DNA from: Bradyrhizobiaceae bacterium
GTDB taxonomy: Bacteria; Pseudomonadota; Alphaproteobacteria; Rhizobiales; Hyphomicrobiaceae
Direction: 5' to 3'
Assembly (NCBI GenBank): GCA_947475855.1
Contig: CANJPN010000038.1
Span: 1-19,240 of the forward strand
Length of the DNA: 19,240 bases
Position numbers and translations under genes: made by a program. The notes beneath the pieces are model-generated. The model made no database searches, was not told the DNA's origin, and saw nothing but the letters and a program-made list of their open reading frames with translations. Numbering within the stretch: the stretch's first letter is position 1; each line of letters opens with the position of its first letter. Below are positions 1 to 7,153 of this stretch, piece by piece.

Positions 1-149
1 CCGGACGGGTAGGAGCGTGCTCATGCAACACATGCTATGCTGGATTCGAGATTTAAGGAACCGGCATTCGAGATTTAAGGAACCTTGCACACAGCGGATT
101 CGAGACTTGAGGAACCGGATGGATTCGAGACTTTCGGAACCCAAATTCG
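1..149. repeat. Terminal overlap, left copy (circular closure)
   Basis: These 149 bases are identical to 19092-19240. A circular molecule written out slightly more than once gives exactly this pattern, so the plasmid length is 19,091 bp. The copy holds the first eight codons of repA (minus strand, ATG at 22-24) and iterons 1-4. It is not a biological duplication. Confidence 0.95.
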
Positions 150-207
150 AGACTGCCGGAACCCGCATTCGAGACTCTCGGAACCCAAATTCGAGACTCT
201 CGGAACC
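44..207 (+). repeat. Iteron array of oriV, seven 19-bp direct repeats
   Basis: Seven direct repeats with consensus ATTCGAGACTYTCGGAACC start at 44, 66, 98, 123, 145, 167 and 189. Start-to-start spacings are 22, 32, 25, 22, 22 and 22 bp, so four are two helical turns apart. Iterons 1 and 2 share a diverged centre (GATTTAAGG), iteron 3 is intermediate, and 4-7 are closer to the consensus. The array lies directly upstream of repA, which reads away from it on the minus strand. This is the usual arrangement for binding and autoregulation by an iteron-type initiator. Confidence 0.93.
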
Positions 208-370
208 GGCGGACGTTCAGAACGGCAGTTTTATCGTTAATTTTCAACGACATGACTATTTTACAGAAAGCCCGTAACACTCACTAACTTGAATCAAACA
301 CAAATAAACACTGATCGCCGATGCAACCGCCTGTGGACAACCGCCACGGCTTCGAGGTTCTAGGAACCAA
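208..370. other. Origin of replication: A+T-rich stretch, DnaA-like box, outlying iteron
   Basis: Immediately beyond the last iteron, about 220-315 is the most A+T-rich part of this region, suitable as the strand-opening site. At 332-340 TGTGGACAA is one mismatch from a DnaA box read on the minus strand. At 350-368 there is a degenerate eighth iteron (15 of 19 bases match iteron 1). Iterons, A+T-rich DNA and a DnaA box together are the standard parts of a theta-type oriV. The role is inferred from layout. Confidence 0.7.
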
Positions 371-959
371 CAGGCCAGCCCATCGCCAGACAAGAGCCTC
401 CGCTACGCTCCGGCAAATGGACGGCGCTACGCGCCGACGTTTTTACGACGAAAGCTCTCCGACGCTGGTGTGCTCATCTCGAACATCAACCCCAGCCGCA
501 CCGCTGGCAAAGGGGCTTGGCGGGATGGAGCTTGAGGCACACCTAGCGATCCACCTCGACCACCTGATCGATGGCAGCCAAATAGGCCGGCAAACAGACG
601 GGGAGGGGCCTTACGCGCTCGTCAGCGATTTTTAGCCTTCGGGGTGGCCTTACAAAATATCGCCGCCAGCGATGCTCTCAGGGGCCTTGGCGAACACTTT
701 TCTCGGCAGCCACTTTTTGTCAGTCTACGGAAAATATCCACAAGTTTTATGAACAGCAGTTTTTAAGGCCGTGAGGGGTGGCTCACCCGCCCGAAAGGCG
801 GGCGGGACGGGCTCTCGCGCGCCAAGCCGGTGTCCGTCTTGGCCCTTCGGGCTTCGATCCCTTTCGTTGACCGGCACGCTGGCCATCTGGACATCCGCGC
901 CACCGGCACCACAATCCCGCTCGGTATTTTGAAAAATTATTCTATTGGAGGTTCTTAAC
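371..959. other. Intergenic stretch without a convincing gene
   Basis: I see no gene here with a ribosome binding site and protein-like composition in the right place. Notable items are GC-rich palindromes (for example GGCGCTACGCGCC at 423-435), a DnaA-like box ATATCCACA at 734-742, and a hairpin at 786-802. On the minus strand, about 543-650 reads for roughly 35 codons with protein-like composition but no start. It could be the eroded end of a gene, and I do not recognise it. The last 150 bases are the leader of the gene at 960. Confidence 0.4.
786..802 (+). other. GC hairpin in the leader of the 960-1490 gene
   Basis: CCCGCC, loop CGAAA, GGCGGG form a 6-bp perfect stem. No run of T follows, so it is not an obvious intrinsic terminator. 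It lies about 160 bases before the next start codon, where it could act as a leader structure. Confidence 0.4.
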
Positions 960-1490
960 ATGGTTCAAAGCTATCCCGCGTTCGCCCTTTTCCCCGATCT
1001 CAATTGTGTGATCCGCACGCCATCGGGCGTCGAGTATCGCGGCAATTTTCGCCAGCATCCATCGACCAAGGAAGAAGGCGAGCACTGGTACGAAGGGTTC
1101 GTGACCGCTGGCCACAAGGACCACATTCTCGCCGACACCAACTTGAGCAACCGCTTCAAGCGGCATGCGGAGCGGCCCGCCTACTTCCACCCGCAATCGA
1201 ACGCCGAGCCGATGCACCTCAAGCTCAATCGCATCCCGAAAGCACAGCGCACGGAGAAAAACGAGCACACGCTGATCGGCGAAATCTGGACGCACGAAGG
1301 TCTATGGACCGTGATCGCTTCACTCAGCCAGAGTCCGAAATTGCATCTCGCCGGCAACGTCGTGCCCGCGCGCGTCGAGATCGAGCACGATGGCAGCGCC
1401 ATCGCTCGCTATCACGTAGCACCCGCAGCGGCCGAGGTTGTCGCGGAAACGAAACCAGCTCCGAAACGGGCAGGGGCCAAGCCATCCTGA
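960..1490 (+). CDS. Hypothetical protein, 176 aa
   Basis: I do not recognise this protein. The ATG at 960 is chosen because GGAGG lies 8 bases upstream (947-951). A TTG at 945 in the same frame would overlap that site. The product has a mixed soluble composition without a signal peptide or membrane segments. Residues 1-140 look folded and rich in His, Glu and aromatic residues (HPSTKEEGEHWYEGF, GEIWTHEGLWTVIASL). The last 25 residues are an Ala/Pro/Lys tail (PAAAEVVAETKPAPKRAGAKPS) that looks disordered and basic. It stands alone between the origin and the restriction-modification island, with a long GC-rich leader. The strong binding site and sustained composition support a real gene, but the function is unknown. 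Confidence 0.75.
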   Translation: MVQSYPAFALFPDLNCVIRTPSGVEYRGNFRQHPSTKEEGEHWYEGFVTAGHKDHILADTNLSNRFKRHAERPAYFHPQSNAEPMHLKLNRIPKAQRTEKNEHTLIGEIWTHEGLWTVIASLSQSPKLHLAGNVVPARVEIEHDGSAIARYHVAPAAAEVVAETKPAPKRAGAKPS

Positions 1491-1620
1491 TCGATACGAG
1501 GGCTCAGGACTCACCAAAAATCAGGGGCAGGGCAAGCCCACCCAGCTTGTCGCCGCCCGTCTATTGCGGATGCCTAGCCGACCCTGCGGCGGTCCGACAA
1601 GGCAACCCGCGAAGAGCGGG

Positions 1621-1637
1621 GGCGGGCAGAGCCCGCC
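1621..1637. terminator. GC hairpin, possible bidirectional terminator
   Basis: GGCGGGC, loop AGA, GCCCGCC form a perfect 7-bp stem between two convergent genes (960-1490 rightward, 1867-3003 leftward). No T-run follows on either side, so an intrinsic terminator is only plausible. Confidence 0.35.
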
Positions 1638-1695
1638 GCCTTGCGGCCCGTCCTCGGGATCGGCTGGCCGGCACCGCGACGGACGGCTCCGAAAA

Positions 1696-1866
1696 TCAGG
1701 GTAGGCAACTGATGCCCCCTGATAAAAACACCGGCACGAAAAGCTCGACACGCCCCACGTCATCGAGCGTGACCCCCGTAAGCGGCAAGCGCTGTCGGTT
1801 TGCGAGGTGCAGTCTAGTAACCTCGTCACCCAGGAAGCACCCCACAACAGCAAATTGGGGAGAGTT
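1696..1866 (-). pseudogene. In-frame open extension past the HNH nuclease stop
   Basis: Directly after the TGA of the HNH gene (1867-1869) the same frame stays open for 56 codons to a second TGA at 1696-1698. The encoded stretch includes VTRLHLANRQRLPLTGVTLD and VGRVELFVPVFLSGG. It has the composition of real protein rather than the Arg/Pro-rich noise seen in other frames here, and its codon use resembles the nuclease gene. Either the nuclease has lost its C-terminus to a nonsense mutation, or this is a chance open frame. There is no ATG in it, and I cannot compare lengths with homologues. Confidence 0.35.
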
Positions 1867-3003
1867 TCAGCTTACACGAAGCTCACACTCTTGGGGCTTC
1901 AGAGAAGTGGTAATCAAACGACCGTGTGGCGGGGCCGTTTCAAGCACTTGCCCTGAATTGACGTCGCCTCCTCTGACAACGAGACGAACACGTTGCCCTT
2001 CGAGTGCCACGATATGAGCCAGCAACTCCCCGCCGCACGGAGCTAGCGGGCTCAATTTCTGCGCCACGCCGTTTTCCCTGTCTGGCGGCGAATAGCGAAT
2101 ACAAAGTGAATTTGGCGCTCGCGGCCCGAGGTTATAAGTAGAAAATGGGATGAAGCTGATTGGCTGCTCATGATATTTGACGCGGCCATCTGATTGGCGC
2201 GTTAAAAACGCCAACCTCGCGCTACCCTGAGTGCCGCGATATATTCTTGTGCAGCCTTCGCTCAGCGGTGATCCAACATCAGTACGGGTGATCGACGAAT
2301 CCGGCCAGAGCACCAGATCATAATGCGAATTCGCGTCATCTTCGATGCCGAACGCTGGGGGATCAGCTTTTGAAAGCCAATGGGCCATCGCCCATGCCTC
2401 TCCCATCCGAATATCGCTCATCGTCATGCCGTAGAGCCGACACATCCTTACGTAATCCAAATAGTTTCTCGGCCTAACGACAAGCAGTATCCACATAAGG
2501 GCTGCTTCTGCTGTAAGAAAAGTCAAACCTCCGAACTCGTGCGACGGTCTGCGCACTACGTTGCATCTGCGGCAACGGAGCGTCATGTTCTCAATAAAGT
2601 CTGCATCTAGTGGATCTGTATATTCCTCGCGGCCTTTCACATGGTCGGCCTGGAGTTCAAGTCTGCTGCCGCAGTCCGCGCAGCAGCCCGTTTGCTTATA
2701 CACCCAATCCATGACAACACGCATGGTGTTGCCTTTACCGTATCGCCGCTTAAACCCTGCAGATGACGCTAGACTCGTACCGACCTGCGATGGATTGAGA
2801 TGGCCCAGCACGAGAGCAGTGACGTCCTTCCACCCGAAGATCCCGGAATCAATGAGGGTCTGCAAGAGCTGAAGCCACTCAGCGTCAGACCAGCCGCTGT
2901 CGTGCAGCCCAAACTGAGGGGCAGGAATGTTACCCACAGGAACTTCGGCGGGGGTGGCCTCACCTGGCAGGTGGTCTTCAGAGTCTCCAACCGAGCACGC
3001 CAT
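1867..3003 (-). CDS. HNH restriction endonuclease (type II)
   Basis: Predicted restriction nuclease of 378 aa that would cut DNA not protected by the neighbouring methyltransferase. An HNH (beta-beta-alpha-metal) centre is visible at about residues 107-150. It has Cys108-x2-Cys111, Asp120-His121 (LELQADH), Asn139 and Cys144-x2-Cys147 (TLRCRRCN); the four cysteines would hold a structural zinc. The N-terminal 90 residues and the roughly 220-residue C-terminal part are unfamiliar and probably bind DNA. The ATG overlaps the stop of the upstream Xre gene as TGATG, so the two are translationally coupled. The divergent methyltransferase supports the assignment. G+C is visibly below the plasmid backbone, indicating acquisition. 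The recognition sequence cannot be read from the protein. The frame stays open for 56 codons past its TGA. Confidence 0.82.
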   Translation of the reverse strand: MACSVGDSEDHLPGEATPAEVPVGNIPAPQFGLHDSGWSDAEWLQLLQTLIDSGIFGWKDVTALVLGHLNPSQVGTSLASSAGFKRRYGKGNTMRVVMDWVYKQTGCCADCGSRLELQADHVKGREEYTDPLDADFIENMTLRCRRCNVVRRPSHEFGGLTFLTAEAALMWILLVVRPRNYLDYVRMCRLYGMTMSDIRMGEAWAMAHWLSKADPPAFGIEDDANSHYDLVLWPDSSITRTDVGSPLSEGCTRIYRGTQGSARLAFLTRQSDGRVKYHEQPISFIPFSTYNLGPRAPNSLCIRYSPPDRENGVAQKLSPLAPCGGELLAHIVALEGQRVRLVVRGGDVNSGQVLETAPPHGRLITTSLKPQECELRVS

Positions 3004-3269
3004 CAGACGCCGCTCCGGTCGAGTAGTCTCTCGAATTCCTTGATGAAGTCACCAAGACTAATGCCAAGTGCACGGCAGAACTCTCTCAGTTCTACTATGT
3101 CTAGCCTTCGCTCACCGCGCTCTATCTTGCTGATATGCGACTGATCAACGCCCAGTGCCTTGGCTAGTTGTACTTGGGTAATATTCGAATCAATGCGCGC
3201 CGACCGCAGGTGTCCCAGCAGAACGGCATATGATTTCTGGTGATTAGACTTGATTCGACCCCCTGGCAT
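3003..3269 (-). CDS. Xre-family HTH regulator of the restriction-modification system
   Basis: Small DNA-binding protein of 88 aa if translation starts at the ATG at 3267-3269 (MPGGRIKSNHQKSYAVLL). GTG (3290) and ATG (3287) starts further upstream are possible but would lie before the likely transcription start. The helix-turn-helix is plain: TQVQLAKALGVDQSHISKIE followed by RGERRLDIVELREFCRALGI. It precedes the HNH nuclease with a TGATG overlap, and it is transcribed away from the methyltransferase from a shared short promoter region. This is the place of a controller (C) protein that delays nuclease expression until DNA is methylated. The C-protein role is inferred from position; the fold is clear. 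Confidence 0.85.
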   Translation of the reverse strand: MPGGRIKSNHQKSYAVLLGHLRSARIDSNITQVQLAKALGVDQSHISKIERGERRLDIVELREFCRALGISLGDFIKEFERLLDRSGV

Positions 3270-3271
3270 AG

Positions 3272-3301
3272 TTGCAAGAGGTAGCATCACCGGTTACTAT
3301 A
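3272..3301. promoter_or_regulatory. Overlapping divergent promoters for methyltransferase and regulator-nuclease genes
   Basis: Rightward, TTGCAA (3272-3277), a 17-bp gap and TACTAT (3295-3300) make a good sigma-70-type promoter with an expected start near 3307. Leftward, TATAGT (minus strand, 3301-3296) can serve as a -10 box with a start near 3289, but its -35 box is weak. The two -10 boxes occupy the same bases, so the promoters should exclude one another. I see no clear C-box. Confidence 0.5.
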
Positions 3302-3333
3302 TGCCAAAATCGACTATTGATGCTGGGGCCCTA

Positions 3334-5667
3334 ATGACGACCGCGCAAACCGCGATACATGCCGCACTTCTGCTAAGCGAGTTCAACGACGCGCTCGGAG
3401 TCACATTCGTAGCGCCGTCTGACCTCTTAGCTCAGACCCAAGCGGCCATAGAAGGTTGCAAACCGTTCCGTATGCTCGGGAAGAAGGAGCGAACACGGTG
3501 CCTTATTGCTTTAGTCAATTCGAAGCTCAATCTAAACAAAGCACGTCTACAGGAGTTCTTGGATTCCGCGGCTGCGCATCGCGTTTTCCTAAATTATCAC
3601 GATAAGGCGGAGCTGGCGGAGTGTCTGGACTATTGCGACAAAACGCGTCTTGGTGCGTGGCTGCGGAGCAGCGGCTATGACGCAGACTTGTTGTCGTTCT
3701 TCAATCCGATCACCAAAGCTGCCTCCCTTGAGGGGCTAAAACACCTCCTCAGTACTGGCGCTGTTAACCGGAGCGATGCCAAGAAGTGCGACCTATCTGA
3801 GCGTCAAGACGCAATACTGCGCTCACTATTTGGTAGCTACGTATTTCATTCGTTTCCGGTGGAGGCGATGCATGCCCACCTGAATCCGGATTGCCGATCT
3901 GACTACGAAAGTGACTACTATAGCCATCTGCTTAAGTTCCACCCGACTGCCTTAAGCCGCAAGTGCGCGCTGATCTACTTGGTGATTGACGAAGCAACTG
4001 TTGGGGCTCTCAGCGCCGAGGCCCTGCGCGACACTCTCTGTTCTTTCATCCGTAGCTCGTATGAGCGGCTCGCGAACCATTGCTTTCTGGCCATTCAGAT
4101 AAAGCCGTTTCGAGAGGGTACGGAAGACGGTCAATGGAAACTGTACTCTGACCTGGTGCTCTATGCGGAAAAACATAGGGAGAAAAAGCTTGAGACCGGC
4201 TATTTTCGACCATCAGTAGTGGAACAGGCAACAACCGAACATATCCCTGAGCTGTCGCGTGACACAGCAAAGTTTGATCTAGCCAACGAAGGATTCTTCT
4301 TTCGCGATTGCTTCATATTGTCGAAGACAATCCCTACTGATGGACCTCGCGCCGCAACCACTAGCGACGCCGTGGATCTACTTCTCCTGTTCGACAAGAA
4401 TGAGAGAGACGAGCAGATTATTCCATGTCCCGCTTGCCGGTCGTTCGAGGTGCGAGGGAATTCCTATCCAGCCCTTGGTGTTCGTAGTTGGGAGTGTCAA
4501 AACTCGATCTGCCCGGACCGCAGCGCATACGATCGCGGTAACCGTTACTCCTTGTCTGCCATTATAAAACAAGAAGCCATTAAGTCAGACGCTGATCAAA
4601 TTCCAGAGCGCAGCCTTAAGCGGTGGAAGCTGGACGTTCTGTTTGATATTCAATCCGATGCCGTGCCTGATATGTTGATCAGACACTTTAGTTTGCACGG
4701 CGATGCACTGCTATTTGTCGATGGTAAATCCGGATCAGAGCAGAAGCACGGACGTCAGATTCTGCACGAGCAACTCGACCCGTGCGAGACCATAGCGGGA
4801 CTTTTCGACGAGTTCCAATCGTCCGCATTTTTCAACCGCTTCATACTTGATAAAAAGCCCGCAAGGAAGATGGCCGCGAGCGCCTTGCAGCACAAGGTTG
4901 GTGATGCGAGCATCTACCACGGAGACTGTTTCGCGGTATTGAGCCAGATGAAACCGTCTTCTATCGATGCTGCTGTCACATCGCCTCCCTACTACAATGC
5001 TCGCAGCTATAGTACCTGGCCGAACATCTACTGCTACCTTTACGACATGTATAACAGCGCCAGACAGGTGTTCCGGACTCTGAAGCCTGGCGGTTTGTAT
5101 GTATTCAATATATTCGATTATTTCGACAACGAAAACAACATCGCGCTTTCTGCTATGGGCAAGAAGCGAATGATTCTGGGCCCCTACGTAATAAACATGT
5201 TCCGTCGCGCGGGATTTGATCTAGTGGGGAATACTGCGTGGTACAAGGGCGAGATCGAGGGCAAGCGCAACTTCAACCAGGGCAATCGATCCCCTTATTA
5301 CCAGTACCCGTTCAATTGCTGGGAGCATTGCTTTATCTTTCAGAAGCCTGTCCCGCGCATGGCGCACCACACGTTTCCAACCATTCTAGACGCAAAGCCC
5401 GTCATGAAGATGGTTCGCGGGCAAAACATACTCGGCCATACCGCACCCTTTCCATTTGCGATCCCGCAATTGCTCATTTCACAAATGAAAAGAGGGGAGT
5501 GCGTTCTTGATCCGTACGGTGGAAGCATGACTACGGCTCGCGTTGCTAATGAATATGGTGTGCGGTCGATTTCCATCGAGATCCACAAGGAATACTGTGA
5601 TCTCGGCATCAGACTTCTAGAGCAGCAATGGAGTGCTGAGGGCGATCTCTTCAATATCGCCAGCTAG
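3334..5667 (+). CDS. Site-specific DNA methyltransferase, beta-class amino-methyltransferase
   Basis: Modification enzyme of 777 aa, predicted to transfer a methyl group from S-adenosylmethionine to a base amino group (N4-cytosine or N6-adenine). The catalytic motif TSPPYY (about residues 549-554) comes before the cofactor motif DPYGGSMTT (from 726). This is the IV-before-I order of the beta class; SPPY favours N4-cytosine. The cofactor motif departs from the usual DPFxGSGTT. The N-terminal half is unusually long and contains a probable zinc ribbon, CPAC near 365-368 then C-x4-C near 388-393. The start at 3334 (MTTAQTAIH) is chosen because the likely promoter -10 box abuts the alternative ATG at 3301, which would add 11 residues. 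It diverges from the Xre-nuclease pair. Confidence 0.85.
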   Translation: MTTAQTAIHAALLLSEFNDALGVTFVAPSDLLAQTQAAIEGCKPFRMLGKKERTRCLIALVNSKLNLNKARLQEFLDSAAAHRVFLNYHDKAELAECLDYCDKTRLGAWLRSSGYDADLLSFFNPITKAASLEGLKHLLSTGAVNRSDAKKCDLSERQDAILRSLFGSYVFHSFPVEAMHAHLNPDCRSDYESDYYSHLLKFHPTALSRKCALIYLVIDEATVGALSAEALRDTLCSFIRSSYERLANHCFLAIQIKPFREGTEDGQWKLYSDLVLYAEKHREKKLETGYFRPSVVEQATTEHIPELSRDTAKFDLANEGFFFRDCFILSKTIPTDGPRAATTSDAVDLLLLFDKNERDEQIIPCPACRSFEVRGNSYPALGVRSWECQNSICPDRSAYDRGNRYSLSAIIKQEAIKSDADQIPERSLKRWKLDVLFDIQSDAVPDMLIRHFSLHGDALLFVDGKSGSEQKHGRQILHEQLDPCETIAGLFDEFQSSAFFNRFILDKKPARKMAASALQHKVGDASIYHGDCFAVLSQMKPSSIDAAVTSPPYYNARSYSTWPNIYCYLYDMYNSARQVFRTLKPGGLYVFNIFDYFDNENNIALSAMGKKRMILGPYVINMFRRAGFDLVGNTAWYKGEIEGKRNFNQGNRSPYYQYPFNCWEHCFIFQKPVPRMAHHTFPTILDAKPVMKMVRGQNILGHTAPFPFAIPQLLISQMKRGECVLDPYGGSMTTARVANEYGVRSISIEIHKEYCDLGIRLLEQQWSAEGDLFNIAS

Positions 5668-5816
5668 GCACTATAGCTCAGCCGACCAATGGCGCTGTGC
5701 GGCACGTTCAACTTGCGAGCCACTTGCTGCAGTGTCTAGCCTTGCCTTAGTATCCGGCGTGCGTAGGTAATGCTGCAGCGCTTAACGGTGCAGTTATCGT
5801 CATGCGGATTGGTCAT
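5664..5816 (-). pseudogene. Small HTH protein with an in-frame TAG (resolvase-like remnant)
   Basis: From an ATG at 5814-5816 the minus strand reads MTNPHDDNCTVKRCSITYAR then RILRQG, a TAG stop at 5736-5738, and TLQQVARKLNVPHSAIGRL in the same frame. It ends at a TAG (5664-5666) that overlaps the methyltransferase stop codon. The segment after the internal stop looks like the helix-turn-helix at the end of serine recombinases, and the flanking residues fit across the stop. Likely a broken small DNA-binding gene, or the tail of an old resolvase. There is no clear ribosome binding site. Confidence 0.5.
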
Positions 5817-6041
5817 CGTGTTGTCTGACACGCCCTATCCCGTCACCACACCACGCCGACTTGTTGTGCCTTCTCATGGCAGCCCGCGCCCAGGTCGCAA
5901 CCCGCCTCGCTTCGTCGCTGCGCTCCTGTAGCTCCGGCCCCTCCGGGCTTTCAGGGGTTTGCCACCTCGGCTTTTTCGGCCCGCCACCTCGTTCGCACAG
6001 TCGGCGCAATTGTGCGCTGACAGAACGAAGGAAATATCATC
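5817..6041. other. GC-rich leader of the DUF3768 gene
   Basis: Non-coding as far as I can see. It contains several short GC-rich inverted segments (around GGCCCCTCCGGGC near 5937-5949). The leader of the 960 gene has a similar string (GGCCCTTCGGGCTT, near 841-854). The downstream ribosome binding site AAGGA lies about ten bases before the ATG at 6042. Confidence 0.4.
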
Positions 6042-6374
6042 ATGAGCACGACCATCATTGCCAAGCTTAACGATCAATGCCGCACCGCCTTTGGCGTCTA
6101 TCCCAACACCCGCGTGGTGCTCACACCAGGCTTCACGATATTGCCGCCCAACGATCAATCCGCGATCATCGAAAAGGTGCAACGCTTCAACAGCTTCACC
6201 GAGGACAACGACCCGCACGGCGAGCACGACTTCGGTGCAATCGACCACAACGGCGAGAAAGTCTTTTGGAAGATCGACTATTACGCGCCCGACATGGAGC
6301 ACGGCAGCGAAGACGCGAGCGACCCGAAACAAACCGTGCGCCTTCTCACCATCATGCTCGCCAGCGAATACTAA
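6042..6374 (+). CDS. DUF3768 domain protein
   Basis: Small soluble protein of 110 aa matching my recollection of the DUF3768 family, whose signature DNDPHGEHDFG is present at about residues 55-65, followed by KVFWKIDYYAPDMEHGSED. The family is common on alphaproteobacterial plasmids and has no established function. The ATG at 6042 has AAGGA upstream. An alternative frame in the same stretch is arginine-rich noise. The gene is convergent with the 6433-7140 gene, with a strong hairpin between them. There is no membrane segment or signal peptide. The family call is fairly secure; the role is unknown. Confidence 0.85.
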   Translation: MSTTIIAKLNDQCRTAFGVYPNTRVVLTPGFTILPPNDQSAIIEKVQRFNSFTEDNDPHGEHDFGAIDHNGEKVFWKIDYYAPDMEHGSEDASDPKQTVRLLTIMLASEY

Positions 6375-6384
6375 TCATGTAATC

Positions 6385-6408
6385 GCCGCCGGCCAACACG
6401 CCGGCGGC
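6385..6408. terminator. Hairpin between convergent genes
   Basis: GCCGCCGGC, loop CAACAC, GCCGGCGGC form a perfect 9-bp GC stem placed 10 bases after the DUF3768 stop and 24 bases before the end of the convergent gene. It lacks a T-tract on either side. The position favours a bidirectional terminator or transcript-end stabiliser. Confidence 0.55.
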
Positions 6409-6432
6409 ATCTAGATCCACTTCGCCTAACCC

Positions 6433-7140
6433 TCAGGAGGCGGCGGGTGCGGTCTTCGTAGCTTCCAGTTCAGCGTCGAAACTTACGATCCAACCTTCGA
6501 GACTTTTGATGAGTTCGGGCCAGACCTCATCATACTCATGGTGGAAGATCTCCATGCAAAGAGTCATCGAATCCAGATGCCGGTCGCCGTACAGTTCCAT
6601 CCAGCGGTTTGAGAAAGTTGTCTCATACTCGTCGTGGTCGATTTTCGAGTACCCCTTACACAGCCCCTCGTAATTCGGATGTGCGCTCTCCGAGAGATCG
6701 GCATAGAGGTTCATCAGTCCAGGGTAGCGCTTGTCGCACTTCTCCAACACTGTGACGATGTTGAGAGATCGCGGGCCATCTTCGTTGTTTCGCGAGCCCA
6801 GTAGCAGCGTGGTCGTCTTCTCGCCGAACACATGGAAATTGAGCGTGCCTTCGAGTACATGTTGCATGAGCTGGTTGAGGTAGATCAGGGTGGCAAGTGA
6901 CTCGAACCCGCTTCGCAATAGAATGCGTGCGCCTAGGCCATGCCCACGCTCATGCAGGGCGTAGGATTGAGTCATTAGATCGTGCAGCCGCCAAAACACC
7001 GCCTCGCGTAGAATCCACGCCCGAAATGGTCCTTTCCACTTGTACGCCACGGGGTTGCGGGACAGCAGACCCCCCACAGGAATCCGTTGAAGGAGCGAGC
7101 TCTTCCAATTGGCGAGGTTTTGTTCAACGGCGGATGTCAA
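6433..7140 (-). CDS. Hypothetical protein, 235 aa
   Basis: Unrecognised soluble, largely helical protein. The start is a TTG at 7140 (MTSAVEQNL), supported by AGGGAG about eight bases upstream. That site lies next to the resolvase stop codon at 7154, so the gene is probably cotranscribed with the resolvase. The segment RILLRSGFESLATLIYL followed by YADLSESAHPNY is reminiscent of DUF5677-like or HEPN-type helical proteins, but this is only an impression. There is no membrane segment and no nuclease motif I can defend. Position behind a resolvase and near a restriction system suggests accessory cargo. Function unknown. Confidence 0.7.
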   Translation of the reverse strand: MTSAVEQNLANWKSSLLQRIPVGGLLSRNPVAYKWKGPFRAWILREAVFWRLHDLMTQSYALHERGHGLGARILLRSGFESLATLIYLNQLMQHVLEGTLNFHVFGEKTTTLLLGSRNNEDGPRSLNIVTVLEKCDKRYPGLMNLYADLSESAHPNYEGLCKGYSKIDHDEYETTFSNRWMELYGDRHLDSMTLCMEIFHHEYDEVWPELIKSLEGWIVSFDAELEATKTAPAAS

Positions 7141-7153
7141 CCTGTTCTCTCCC

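Larger units (their letters stand above)
1491..1866. other. Intergenic stretch between the 176-aa gene and the restriction gene
   Basis: The left part holds GC-rich repeats and the hairpin at 1621-1637. The right part (1696-1866), on the minus strand, is an open extension of the restriction endonuclease reading frame beyond its TGA codon and is listed separately. I see no independent gene. Confidence 0.5.

Noticed and set aside
44..207. Regular repeats that could be read as a CRISPR array
   Set aside because: Units are 19 bp with 3-13 bp gaps, far too short for spacers, and they sit directly upstream of repA; they are iterons. No cas genes are present.
17..277. Open frames across the iterons on both strands
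   Set aside because: They only translate the repeats (repeated IRDLRNR or RFRKSRI-like strings) and have no ribosome binding site.
1004..2017. Plus-strand open frame of 337 codons
   Set aside because: Out-of-frame shadow of the 960-1490 gene running into antisense of the nuclease; Arg/Ser/Pro-rich noise.
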